Source: a virus
Direction: 5' to 3' (one strand)
Virus record (IMG/VR): IMGVR_UViG_3300032229_001122
Span: 1-20,316 of that record
Length of the DNA stretch: 20,316 nt
Each line of letters begins with the position of its first letter. The first letter of the stretch is position 1. A program made the translations under genes and the position numbers. This document shows positions 6,621 through 12,705 of the stretch, one piece after another. Below the pieces are notes generated by a model that saw only the letters and a list, made by a program, of their open reading frames with translations, was not told the origin of the DNA and did not search any database.

Positions 6621-7913
6621 ATGACACGAAAAAAAACTGTATTACCTGACGCCGAAAGCACTTCCCTGCCCTCTGAACCTGTCGCCGTGCAAACTCACGT
6701 CGTAACAACTCGATACAAAAAAGAAATTCCAGTGAGCGAGGTGGAACAATCGCCGGATGAGGATTCAGGGCTGATCGAGCCTGAAATCTATGTCGAGGAT
6801 TACGAGGGACCAGAGATCGAACCGCCCGCCCGCTTTGCTCCAACCATCGAGCCGCCGCCGAATGCAAATGATTCTATCGCTCAAATGCTGGCCGATCTGC
6901 AAATCGAGAAGCGCGCGCACTCCTGGACGATGGTTGTTGAACGTCTCCCAAATTACGATCGAGATGGGCGCGGGGATGTCGGAGCCAAACGAGTAAACTG
7001 TGGAACGCGCGCAATGTCCGAAGATTTCATCGAGGAGATTCGCCGCGAGTTTGCCAGGCCCAGCAAGCCAAATCATTTCCGAGTGACGATCAAACGAGAC
7101 GGAAAGATTTTCGCTCACTGGCCAGACGTGATCAGTCTCGAACCACCAGCGCCGGAAGAGTTGCCAGCGCTCGATGCGCAATTTGCGCCCGCGCCGCCAG
7201 TCTCCGCGCTTCCCGCTTCCGCTCCTCCGCCAGGGTTGACGGATCTGGTAAAACAGCTCAAACAGCTCAAAGAGATTCAGTCCCTTCTCTCTCCGGAACC
7301 GATTGCCAATCCTGCCGCCGGATCGCTGACCGAAGAGGCGGCGCTGTTGCGCCTATTGTCGTCGAGTGATGAGGTCATCTCGAAGGTAACAGATAGGATT
7401 TCAAAGAAACTCTTTCGTGACGATCATGCTACCGATGGCGCGGAATGGATGCCGCTTGTCAAGTCGTTTGTTGATAACGGACCCGCCATTGTGGCCCAAA
7501 TATTTCAAGGCCTTCAACAATTGCGCTCCGCGCCGGTTGCTGTAGAATCGCCAGGACAAGCGCCAATGGTCGCCAATCCCGCGCCGCTCCCGCCGCCGGT
7601 CTCGCCTCAACAACCTACGCCACCGGTCGAGAATGGCCCCGCGCCAGAGTTGGTGCTACTCGGGAATGTGATCAGATATCTCGAAATCAATGCACCGGTA
7701 GAGGCCGCTGCCACGTTTGTTGATGCATATACAGAGCAAAACCCAGCTTTGAATCCACTGGTTGAATCGTTCCTTGCAATGTCGCCGGACGATTGCCGCG
7801 CATTTATGAAAACCTTCTTCCCGAATGCCGCGCCAATCCTGGACCGTGAGACGGCAAGCGATTGGATCTCACGCTTGCAAAAGATTCTCTCCGTCGAGGA
7901 GGTAGATAAATGA
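6621..7913 (+). CDS. Proline-rich multidomain protein of unknown function
   Basis: 430 aa. The N-terminus (1-95) is acidic and disordered. Residues about 98-175 form a compact domain with 'VVERLPNY' and 'FIEEIRREFA', then V-T-I-K-R-D-G-K-I ... PDV ... LEPP. A Pro/Ala linker follows (178-206). Residues 207-300 are helical, with L-K-Q-L repeats and a hydrophobic stretch, then a second Pro-rich linker (about 313-345). A helical C-terminal domain spans 347-430 ('DDCRAFMKTFFPNAAPIL'). No Walker A, polymerase or nuclease motif is visible. Only a weak GGTG precedes the ATG. It opens the plus-strand block and overlaps the next gene by ATGA, so the two are translationally coupled. Modules joined by Pro-rich linkers suggest a scaffold or adaptor role. 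Function unknown. Confidence 0.88.
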   Translation: MTRKKTVLPDAESTSLPSEPVAVQTHVVTTRYKKEIPVSEVEQSPDEDSGLIEPEIYVEDYEGPEIEPPARFAPTIEPPPNANDSIAQMLADLQIEKRAHSWTMVVERLPNYDRDGRGDVGAKRVNCGTRAMSEDFIEEIRREFARPSKPNHFRVTIKRDGKIFAHWPDVISLEPPAPEELPALDAQFAPAPPVSALPASAPPPGLTDLVKQLKQLKEIQSLLSPEPIANPAAGSLTEEAALLRLLSSSDEVISKVTDRISKKLFRDDHATDGAEWMPLVKSFVDNGPAIVAQIFQGLQQLRSAPVAVESPGQAPMVANPAPLPPPVSPQQPTPPVENGPAPELVLLGNVIRYLEINAPVEAAATFVDAYTEQNPALNPLVESFLAMSPDDCRAFMKTFFPNAAPILDRETASDWISRLQKILSVEEVDK

Positions 7914-8200
7914 GATTCGTTCATCTGATCAATACGCTGCGAGAAATCGCAGAGAAGGCCGACCGTGAGCGCTTGCTGGTTTGGTATCCGCAATTTTGCC
8001 AAGAATACCCGGAAGCCGCCGCGGTGATTGACGAGTGCCTAGCGTTACCGCCTGAACGAGTACGCGGGAAACTCGAAGAAAAATTTCCTCTGCTGATTTC
8101 ACTGGCGCTCCTGGCAAACCCTGAATGGTCTAGCTCTTTTGACCGCGCGCTGATCTATCTCCATCACGTTTTGACTGAAAGGAAAAAGCTCAATGCCTGA
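7910..8200 (+). CDS. Small helical protein, unknown
   Basis: 96 aa; its ATG overlaps the upstream stop (ATGA), so translation is coupled to the 430-aa gene. The product is all-helical by composition: amphipathic 'LINTLREIAEKADRERLLVWY', then 'AAAVIDECLALPPERVRGKLEEKFP', then a hydrophobic C-terminal helix. It has no membrane segment or known motif. It resembles the C-terminal helical domain of its upstream neighbour in style (both contain P-E-x-x-x-x-ID-E / SP-DDCR-like capped helices), but homology is not established. It is probably a partner of the upstream protein. Confidence 0.8.
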   Translation: MRFVHLINTLREIAEKADRERLLVWYPQFCQEYPEAAAVIDECLALPPERVRGKLEEKFPLLISLALLANPEWSSSFDRALIYLHHVLTERKKLNA

Positions 8201-8471
8201 ATTGAAACCAAGTGAAAATCTAACGCCTCTGGCAATGTTTGGAATGATAATTCTGGGAAATACGGCCATCAATGTTGCTCATATTTGCTCAGTCATCGAG
8301 AACACGCCGCAAGATGAGCCGTCATCATTTTGGTTTGAAATTGAGTTGGTTAATGGTCATGTAATCGATCTACGAGAACAATTTGCCATTGGGTTTCGCG
8401 ATCAGTTGCAAACTATGCTACGCCATGCTCAATTCGCCGCACCCGCTGGAGGATCGTTGATCAAACATTGA
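8193..8471 (+). CDS. Small conserved-looking protein, unknown
   Basis: 92 aa, overlapping the upstream gene by 8 bases. It has a hydrophobic stretch 'FGMIILGNTAINVAHICSV' at about 16-34 that reads like a beta-strand/turn/strand, then a charged F-E-I-E-L-V-N-G-H-V-I-D-L segment typical of a small two-strand domain, then a helix 'REQFAIGFRDQLQTML'. This strand-NG-strand-helix layout is common in small phage and plasmid proteins of unknown role. It is the last gene of the three-gene set 6621-8471, which ends before the promoter and terminator at 8468-8571. Confidence 0.8.
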   Translation: MPELKPSENLTPLAMFGMIILGNTAINVAHICSVIENTPQDEPSSFWFEIELVNGHVIDLREQFAIGFRDQLQTMLRHAQFAAPAGGSLIKH

Positions 8472-8496
8472 TTTTCTTTTAAACTGCTGATATTGT
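8468..8496 (+). promoter_or_regulatory. Sigma70-like promoter with extended -10
   Basis: TTGATT (8468-8473), a 17-base spacer and TATTGT (8491-8496), with TG one base before the -10 (TGaTATTGT). The predicted start at about 8503 falls exactly on the first base of the long hairpin that ends in nine T, so the transcript would be about 69 nt unless it is read through. It overlaps the stop codon of the upstream gene. Confidence 0.55.
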
Positions 8497-8502
8497 CTCT
8501 TC

Positions 8503-8571
8503 CGGCTTAAACGTGGATCGCCTGGCTTTGTGCCAACCGGCGATTGAACCGCGTTTGAGCCGTTTTTTTTT
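8503..8571 (+). ncRNA. Candidate small RNA or attenuator ending in an intrinsic terminator
   Basis: CGGCTTAAACG (8503-8513) pairs with CGTTTGAGCCG (8552-8562) with one G-U pair. Inside, ATCGCC (8517-8522) pairs with GGCGAT (8539-8544) and TGGC with GCCA around a TTTGT loop. Nine T follow at 8563-8571. With the promoter just upstream the unit is complete: promoter, about 69 nt of almost fully folded RNA, terminator. It could be a stand-alone regulator, an attenuator for the membrane protein gene at 8607, or simply the terminator of the upstream operon. Confidence 0.55.
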
Positions 8572-8606
8572 GGCCGCTTCCCTTCCCGCCTGGAGAAAAA
8601 TACACC

Positions 8607-9296
8607 ATGAAGAAACCTGTAATGTCTGGCTGGGAAAAATGGCTCTTGATGTCCGTCATCATTTTGGGTCTGAGCGCCATTGTCGTCTATTTCAATCTTC
8701 GCGTTTTCGGCCTGATCGATGGCGCGCCTTATGTCGCTGTTGTGTCGTTGATGGCTTTGACATCATTGCTTATCACCCGACACGTCAAACGATACCCCGT
8801 CACTACGTCATTCGTTGTGGCTGCGTTCATTTATGAGATCCTGTTGACTGCGACGCTTGCCACAAATGCCGCTTATTCTCTCTCCGTAATGCGTGAAATG
8901 TCCGTAGCGGGCCAGGGCGAAGCCGCCTTATCCGCCAACCTGGAAACCGCAACAAAGTTCAAATCTGACCGCGCCCAGCGTGAAGCGCTTGCGTTGGTCT
9001 CCCATCAAGCGCCGACTGCGTCGAGATCCGCGATATTTGCGGAAAAAGAGCAAACCCTATTTCGACTTATGCTTCTCGAATTGTCTTTCGTTGGAGTGGC
9101 GATTTTCTCTCTGATCGGTCTCTCAATTTTCGGAGATCGGGACGGCAACGGCATCCCCGATTTTCTGGAATCCACCAAACCGGAGCGCCCTGAGCCCACT
9201 TCCCTGCCCTTGTCCAACGTCGGAGCTCTGGCCATGCGACACACCGCGCGCCGGTCCCCTGCTCCGCTGGTGGAGGGTCCGGAGCGCCCTCAGTAG
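8607..9296 (+). CDS. Four-helix membrane protein with DxDxNG loop
   Basis: 229 aa, GGAG 11 bases before ATG. Membrane helices at about 12-33, 39-57, 67-87 and 152-172. Between helices 3 and 4 is a roughly 60-residue charged, Ala-rich, helical loop. After helix 4 comes 'FGDRDGNGIPDFLE' (about 174-187), a DxDxNGxxD calcium-loop-like motif as in thrombospondin type 3 or dockerin repeats, then a Pro-rich tail that stops at TAG 9294. The -1 frame just downstream continues as a Pro-rich linker into a separate domain (see 9419-9619), so this gene may be the first half of a frameshifted or split gene. Function unknown. Confidence 0.82.
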   Translation: MKKPVMSGWEKWLLMSVIILGLSAIVVYFNLRVFGLIDGAPYVAVVSLMALTSLLITRHVKRYPVTTSFVVAAFIYEILLTATLATNAAYSLSVMREMSVAGQGEAALSANLETATKFKSDRAQREALALVSHQAPTASRSAIFAEKEQTLFRLMLLELSFVGVAIFSLIGLSIFGDRDGNGIPDFLESTKPERPEPTSLPLSNVGALAMRHTARRSPAPLVEGPERPQ

Positions 9297-9366
9297 CGCC
9301 GCCGGTACGAGTACAGACGCCCGCCACGTCTGGACCGTCGGCGCTTCCAGTATCGCCGCCAGTCAA

Positions 9367-9418
9367 CCCGCTACCGGAACGTCAAAAGAACGTTCTGACG
9401 GAAGGTTCCGGTAGCGGG
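9367..9418. repeat. Long perfect inverted repeat (14-bp arms)
   Basis: CCCGCTACCGGAAC (9367-9380) and its exact reverse complement (9405-9418) enclose 24 bases that contain a second perfect palindrome, AGAACGTTCT (9387-9396). No T tract follows, so it is not a simple terminator. The right arm ends exactly before the GTG at 9419. It could be a cruciform, a binding site, a packaging or single-strand origin hairpin, or an mRNA structure controlling the downstream frame. Confidence 0.7.
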
Positions 9419-9619
9419 GTGGAATTGCCAGAGATCGAGCAAATAGCATGGGAACGCAACGCCCGCGGAGGTTTTGAGGCCTGGTGGAATCCGGGAGGAT
9501 CAACAACACCGCGCCGGGATCGGATTTATCTGGGGTATCTTGGCAAGCGCTCATTGCACCTACCGCCGGACGAAATCCGGGAATGGGTAGCAGGGAAGAG
9601 AAACGCCAAAAATTTGTAA
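9419..9619 (+). CDS. C-terminal-type domain protein, possibly the displaced end of the upstream membrane protein
   Basis: 66 aa from GTG at 9419; the frame is open back to 9194. Read upstream of the GTG it encodes a Pro/Val/Ser-rich linker, so the coding sense extends well before any start codon. The domain reads 'IAWERNARGGFEAWW', then R-I-Y-L-G-Y-L-G-K-R, then a helix with 'DEIREWVAGKR'. From memory, G-G-x-x-x-W ... Y-L-G-K domains of this size are found in phage and plasmid proteins and resemble small DNA-binding or substrate-binding beta folds. The ribosome site (GGAAGG, 13 bases off) is poorly placed. A -1 frameshift or a one-base sequence error joining it to the 229-aa protein is plausible. 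Confidence 0.6.
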   Translation: MELPEIEQIAWERNARGGFEAWWNPGGSTTPRRDRIYLGYLGKRSLHLPPDEIREWVAGKRNAKNL

Positions 9620-9626
9620 AATTAAG

Positions 9627-9651
9627 GGGACCGGATTCCGGTCCCTTTTTT
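9627..9651 (+). terminator. Intrinsic terminator
   Basis: GGGACCGG (9627-9634) and CCGGTCCC (9638-9645) form an 8-bp stem around a three-base loop, followed by six T. It lies 7 bases after the stop of the gene ending at 9619 and directly before the next promoter, cleanly separating two transcription units. Confidence 0.85.
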
Positions 9652-9652
9652 C

Positions 9653-9680
9653 TTGACTTCTGACTTTTAGAGAGTATTAT
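9653..9680 (+). promoter_or_regulatory. Sigma70-like promoter of the replication operon
   Basis: TTGACT (9653-9658), 16-base spacer, TATTAT (9675-9680); the start would be near 9687, with the first ATG at 9706. A TGACTT direct repeat (9654-9659 and 9661-9666) overlaps the -35 and could be an operator for the ribbon-helix-helix protein encoded next. The segment TTTTTCTTGACT (9647-9658) recurs at the promoter at 12215. Confidence 0.7.
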
Positions 9681-9705
9681 CGAGAAAATTTAGAAAGGGG
9701 GCCAA

Positions 9706-9873
9706 ATGGCCAAGAAGAAAATCTACATAGCGATTACTTTAGCGGGCGAATTGGCAGAGATGTTTGAGCGCCTTAAACACGTTCGAGAGCTGAGCAACAA
9801 TTCAGAGTTTACAAGATCGCTTTTACTTTACGCGCTCAAGGCGCAACTCCGGAAGGAGAAGGGGAAGCAATGA
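9706..9873 (+). CDS. Ribbon-helix-helix DNA-binding protein, probable autoregulator
   Basis: 55 aa. GAAAGGGGG lies 6 bases before the ATG. The product runs from MAKKKIYIAITLAGELAEMF through 'SNNSEFTRSLLLYALKAQL'. A short beta-strand with alternating hydrophobic residues (K-I-Y-I-A-I-T-L), a first helix, a turn with N/S, and a second helix R-S-L-L-L-Y-A-L match the ribbon-helix-helix (Arc/MetJ/CopG) pattern and length. Such proteins act as dimers binding direct or inverted DNA repeats and often repress their own promoter. Being first gene after the promoter at 9653 and two genes upstream of the replication initiator fits a copy-number or early-gene repressor, as for CopG. It overlaps the next gene (ATGA). 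Confidence 0.8.
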   Translation: MAKKKIYIAITLAGELAEMFERLKHVRELSNNSEFTRSLLLYALKAQLRKEKGKQ

Positions 9874-10115
9874 AGAGACCAGCATGGGCAATGCGAGGAT
9901 GTTCATTTCCCGGTTGTCAATCACTGGCAAAAGCAGAATGCCAGGCATATGACAACGCGTTGCACCGCCCATGCCGGTTGCCGCTTTGCGATTGGCATAC
10001 GGGCCAGCGTGGAGGTTTTACATTTTGTCATCTGCACCGAACGGGGGCTGGAGTAGTCGCCAGTCCTGAACCACAACCAATTCAGGCCGGGTTATTTGAC
10101 CCGCCTGAATATTGA
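9870..10115 (+). CDS. Cys/His-rich small protein, probable zinc-binding
   Basis: 81 aa, overlapping the upstream gene by ATGA. The Cys and His pattern is C-x4-C at 11-16, then C24, H32-x2-C35, C40-x2-H43 and C53-x2-H56, which is enough for one or two zinc sites. The C-terminus is Pro-rich ('PEPQPIQAGLFDPPEY'). The fold looks like a treble-clef or ribbon found in small phage proteins, but no specific family is recognised. Its place between a repressor-like protein and the replication initiator suggests DNA or RNA binding. Confidence 0.78.
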   Translation: MKRPAWAMRGCSFPGCQSLAKAECQAYDNALHRPCRLPLCDWHTGQRGGFTFCHLHRTGAGVVASPEPQPIQAGLFDPPEY

Positions 10116-10165
10116 AGGGAAGGGAAGCCTAAGAAAAACTTGCTCTGACAAAACACGTTTAAGCC

Positions 10166-10188
10166 ACCGGGGGCCGCTGGTCCCCGGT
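10166..10188 (+). other. Hairpin in the leader of the replication initiator
   Basis: ACCGGGG (10166-10172) pairs with CCCCGGT (10182-10188) around a 9-base loop. It ends 18 bases before the ATG at 10207 and just before the ribosome site GAAAGGG. There is no T tract. It may modulate initiator translation. Confidence 0.4.
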
Positions 10189-10206
10189 TCATCATCGAAA
10201 GGGAAT

Positions 10207-11064
10207 ATGAATTTACTTCAAGTGTTGGATAGACCAATAGCGTTTCATCGGATCTTTGCCGAATTGACGGGATCTGTTTCTGCCGGATTGATGCTGTCCC
10301 AGGCTGTTTACTGGTCCGGAACAAACAAAGCCGGAGAGCGCCGAACGGCGAATTCTGATGGCTGGTTCTACAAGTCACAACAGGAGTGGTACGAAGAGAC
10401 CATGCTGACCCGGAAAGAGCAGGAAACCGCTCGAAAACATTTGCGGGATCTTGGAAACGCTGATATTTGGGTTGAGGAGATGAAAGGCATGCCGCGCCGT
10501 CTCTTCTATCGGTTGGATCTCGACAAGCTTCAGCTGCTCATTTTGGACATGCAAGCTGCGCAAAAGGGACATGCAAGCATGTCCGAAAGGGACATGCAAG
10601 CTGCGCAAAAGGGACATGCAAGCATGTCCGAAAGGGACATGCAAGCTGCGCAAAAAGGGCATGCTATTAATGAACAGAGATTACACAGAGATTACACAGA
10701 GACTACTACACCTTTTTTCGACAATCGCGCTCCGCGCGAGTCGAAGAAAAAAAGGGGGGGTAAATTCTCTTTTGATTATTCTTTTGAATCCCTCTCCGGA
10801 TTGTTTACGGAACATGAGCATGCGTGGTTGGTTGCCAATTGTCCCAGAATCGAGACCGAAGCCGCAAGCCGTGCTTTTCTGGCATATCACAATGAGAAAC
10901 AGACAGGGTTTCGCTCTGCGCGCGCCGTATTGGCCGCCTGGCGTGGTTGGATGGTCCGGGCAGAGGGTAGGGCAGGGGCCGCGCCCAAAAATTCAATAAC
11001 GGGCCGGTCTGGCTTAAATGCGGCCGACCTGGAGAGCCTTAGACTTGCCGGAATTATCGACTGA
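10207..11064 (+). CDS. Replication initiator, phage O-like winged-helix protein with internal origin
   Basis: 285 aa from ATG 10207 (AAAGGG upstream). Residues about 10-105 resemble the N-terminal winged-helix domain of phage replication initiators: 'SAGLMLSQAVYWSGTNKAG', then DGWFYKSQQEW, then L-T-R-K-E-Q-E-T-A-R-K-H-L-R-D-L-G. Residues 114-153 are a 15-aa tandem repeat (D-M-Q-A-A-Q-K-G-H-A-S-M-S-E-R, 2.7 copies) encoded by 45-bp DNA repeats that look like origin iterons. A basic linker (176-187) leads to a helical C-terminal domain (188-285). In lambda, protein O binds iterons inside its own gene and recruits the host helicase. The same logic is inferred here, but I see no helicase or helicase loader, so host enzymes are probably used. 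Confidence 0.8.
   Translation: MNLLQVLDRPIAFHRIFAELTGSVSAGLMLSQAVYWSGTNKAGERRTANSDGWFYKSQQEWYEETMLTRKEQETARKHLRDLGNADIWVEEMKGMPRRLFYRLDLDKLQLLILDMQAAQKGHASMSERDMQAAQKGHASMSERDMQAAQKGHAINEQRLHRDYTETTTPFFDNRAPRESKKKRGGKFSFDYSFESLSGLFTEHEHAWLVANCPRIETEAASRAFLAYHNEKQTGFRSARAVLAAWRGWMVRAEGRAGAAPKNSITGRSGLNAADLESLRLAGIID
10545..10664 (+). repeat. Iteron array, candidate replication origin
   Basis: A 45-bp unit is repeated at 10545-10589 and 10590-10634, with a partial third copy from 10635. The core GGACATGCAAGC occurs at 10545, 10567, 10590, 10612 and 10635, with a degenerate GGGCATGC near 10658. The spacing is 22 or 23 bases, about two helical turns, so sites lie on one face. Alternate cores extend to GGACATGCAAGCATGTCC, an 8-bp inverted repeat with a two-base centre. 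This is the classic layout of initiator-bound iterons, placed inside the initiator gene. Confidence 0.75.
10678..10711 (+). repeat. AT-rich 11-bp tandem repeats next to the iterons, possible unwinding element
   Basis: AGATTACACAG is repeated exactly at 10678-10688 and 10689-10699, followed by a degenerate AGACTACTACA. The period of about one helical turn, the position 14 bases past the last iteron, and the following purine and AT-rich tract (10739-10795) fit a duplex-unwinding region. It is part of the initiator coding sequence. Confidence 0.5.
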
Positions 11065-11076
11065 CGAAAGGACAAC

Positions 11077-11520
11077 ATGGAATATTCACACCATCAAAAA
11101 ATTTGCATTGCTCAGGCCGTAAGAATCGCGCGCCTTCGCGGGTTTGCCGTCGATGGCAATGACCAGAAATATATAAACATGGGGTTAACCTGGTCCGCCG
11201 AATTGCGTTCAATTCCTGAATCGGAATTGAATAGGTCGATTGATGAAGCATGGCGGTGGTCTGATCATTCGTCCCCGCTTACAACGATTCAGATTGAAGA
11301 CGCCTGGAAGGGGATGCAAAAAACGCGCGCTCCTGAGTCTGTGCAAATAATCGCTCGCATGATGAATTGCGCTCATGATTACCAGTGGTATCCAGAGCCG
11401 GGACCGTTGTTCGAGGGGTTTCACGAGTGTATTCGATGCGGACATGCGCGCCCCGTGTGGACTGCTGACGGCAACACGCCCGGAGCGCGATACCTGGCCG
11501 CGGGAGGGGTCACGATATGA
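11077..11520 (+). CDS. Zinc-ribbon-containing small protein, unknown
   Basis: 147 aa, AAAGGA 6 bases before the ATG and 12 bases after the initiator stop. The N-terminal 95 residues are helical ('QKICIAQAVRIARLRGFAV', 'ELNRSIDEAWRWS'). Residues about 98-125 carry C-x-H ... H-x-C-x-x-C-x-H ('CAHDYQW' then 'FHECIRCGHARP'), which reads as a single zinc ribbon of a type common in small phage proteins. It overlaps the next gene by ATGA. Its location directly after the initiator suggests a replication accessory role, but it does not resemble a DnaC-type loader (no Walker motifs). Confidence 0.8.
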   Translation: MEYSHHQKICIAQAVRIARLRGFAVDGNDQKYINMGLTWSAELRSIPESELNRSIDEAWRWSDHSSPLTTIQIEDAWKGMQKTRAPESVQIIARMMNCAHDYQWYPEPGPLFEGFHECIRCGHARPVWTADGNTPGARYLAAGGVTI

Positions 11521-11813
11521 AGCGCCCGCGCCAGTACAATCCACGACCGCCGAAACCTCAACGTAAATATTCCGATGCAACTTTCGAAGAGCAAGCGGAA
11601 TACCACGCTTATAAGACGCGCTTGAAAAAATTCAATCCACTGTTAGAGGCGCAAGAGTTTCGATTTTGGATAGAGGAGTTTCACGCCGTTCGAGCTGTGG
11701 AGAGCAATGAAGCGCCCTTCGATCCTAGTGACGAGTTTCACGGCGCTCGAAATTATGACCTGTCTACTCTGCCCGATTCACAACCTGTCAGAGACAAAAA
11801 GGAGAAAGCATGA
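11517..11813 (+). CDS. Small charged protein, unknown
   Basis: 98 aa; its ATG overlaps the upstream stop and its own stop overlaps the next ATG, so it is coupled on both sides. The N-terminus is basic and Pro-rich ('MKRPRQYNPRPPKPQRKY', with one Asn-Pro). Residues 20-60 are helical and rich in aromatic and charged residues (E-Y-H-A-Y-K-T-R-L-K-K-F). The C-terminus is acidic, then ends in DKKEKA. No known motif. The basic NP-containing start resembles those in the late-operon proteins, though there is only one. Confidence 0.78.
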   Translation: MKRPRQYNPRPPKPQRKYSDATFEEQAEYHAYKTRLKKFNPLLEAQEFRFWIEEFHAVRAVESNEAPFDPSDEFHGARNYDLSTLPDSQPVRDKKEKA

Positions 11814-12196
11814 GTGATCTGATCAATCGAGCCGAACAAATGCGAGACCTGGCCGCCGTCCGGAAAATGGCGGAGTTGGCCTATTATGCATATCAAGTGC
11901 AAACGCTGGCTTGGAAGGAAAAATATGACCTGCTGGTGACTCCTTCTCGTGTTTTTACGGAAAGAGATCCTGACGTTGATCAAGCAATAATCAAGCGCCA
12001 AGAATCAAGAGATTTAGAATTTCGCGCGCTCGATTTTATTGCGGAACTAAACGACAAATATGATCTCCTCCTTCGTCAGACCATCGAGGAGTTGACAGCC
12101 AATCCTGACGCACTAGGTGAAGTGCTGACTATGCTACAGCTCAAGGCGCTGCCATTGCCGATCGAAGATCTGATTAAAGGTGGAAAGGCCTTCTAG
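11810..12196 (+). CDS. Helical protein, unknown
   Basis: 128 aa with GGAG 5 bases before the ATG. The sequence is almost entirely helical with long amphipathic stretches (about 5-37 and 60-105), likely forming a coiled-coil or helical bundle. There is no membrane segment, Cys or catalytic motif. It is the last gene of a coupled chain (9706-12196, with overlaps or short gaps) before a new promoter at 12215. Function unknown. Confidence 0.8.
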   Translation: MSDLINRAEQMRDLAAVRKMAELAYYAYQVQTLAWKEKYDLLVTPSRVFTERDPDVDQAIIKRQESRDLEFRALDFIAELNDKYDLLLRQTIEELTANPDALGEVLTMLQLKALPLPIEDLIKGGKAF

Positions 12197-12214
12197 TTTT
12201 TAGAAAGATTTTTC

Positions 12215-12243
12215 TTGACTCATGGTGTACGTTGATTTATGGT
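12215..12243 (+). promoter_or_regulatory. Possible promoter giving a leaderless mRNA
   Basis: TTGACT (12215-12220), a 17-base spacer and TATGGT (12238-12243) in the gap between genes. The predicted start at about 12250 coincides with the ATG of the next gene, so the message would be leaderless or nearly so. It shares TTTTTCTTGACT (12209-12220) with the strong promoter at 9653, which supports it. The -10 box is weak. Confidence 0.45.
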
Positions 12244-12249
12244 TCACAT

Positions 12250-12462
12250 ATGAACACGACCTGGAACAATGAGCTGGAATTTCTTCGCGTGTTGATCGCG
12301 GACGCAACTCGTTTTGGTCAGACATCACTGGAATGTCCTACTGTTGTAGACGTGTCAGATCAAGTATGGCGGTTGCTTGGCGAGAAAACGCACGAACATC
12401 AACGCACGTACATCTTGATTTATCTGGCCGCTGCTGAAGTGGCTTGGAATTCAACTCCCTAA
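12250..12462 (+). CDS. Small protein, unknown
   Basis: 70 aa from ATG 12250; a TTG start at 12232 would add six residues and lies inside the promoter. No ribosome binding site is present before the ATG, in line with a leaderless message. The product is helical and soluble: 'NNELEFLRVLIADATRF', a polar middle with one Cys, then 'TYILIYLAAAEVAWNSTP'. No motif recognised. Confidence 0.72.
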   Translation: MNTTWNNELEFLRVLIADATRFGQTSLECPTVVDVSDQVWRLLGEKTHEHQRTYILIYLAAAEVAWNSTP

Positions 12463-12474
12463 CATTGAGACATT

Positions 12475-12705
12475 ATGCCAAGTAAATACACCGAACAATA
12501 TTTAAATGAAAATGCGCGCCGCGGAGGTGACGGGCATGGAATCACACCACAGACTTTTCTTGCAAAAACTCTAAAAGGTGAAGCAAAGCGATGGAGTTCT
12601 AAATATCGTCGCGTCCTAGAAGCAGATCTTGTGTCACGGGAAGATGTGATTAGAGGTCAATCCAAGTTTGGCGCAACTGCATATTACAGAAAGGATGTTG
12701 AGTAA
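12475..12705 (+). CDS. Small basic protein, unknown
   Basis: 76 aa. Rich in Lys, Arg and Tyr, with a Gly/Arg stretch (A-R-R-G-G-D-G-H-G) and a helical middle 'KTLKGEAKRWSSKYRRVLEADL'. No Cys and no membrane segment. The ribosome site is weak (GAGA). Its stop and the next ATG share bases (taATGG). The basic character suggests nucleic-acid binding, but there is no recognisable fold. Confidence 0.72.
   Translation: MPSKYTEQYLNENARRGGDGHGITPQTFLAKTLKGEAKRWSSKYRRVLEADLVSREDVIRGQSKFGATAYYRKDVE

Noticed and set aside
6466-6867. N-terminal extension of the protease gene to an ATG at 6867
   Set aside because: It would overlap the first plus-strand gene head-on and adds low-complexity sequence with no domain.
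8513-8836. Plus-strand frame beginning inside the terminator hairpin
   Set aside because: It overlaps the better supported membrane protein gene in another frame and has no ribosome site.
10096-10206. Upstream extension of the replication initiator from a TTG at 10096
   Set aside because: The ATG at 10207 has a good ribosome site and the N-terminus from there matches the initiator pattern; the extension overlaps the previous gene and a leader hairpin.
10546-10656. CRISPR array suggested by regular repeats
   Set aside because: The repeats are direct 22/23-bp iterons without unique spacers and lie inside a coding gene; no cas genes are present.
11447-11454. GGACATGC at 11447 as a further iteron
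   Set aside because: A single isolated copy without spacing or flanking similarity to the array; chance occurrence.
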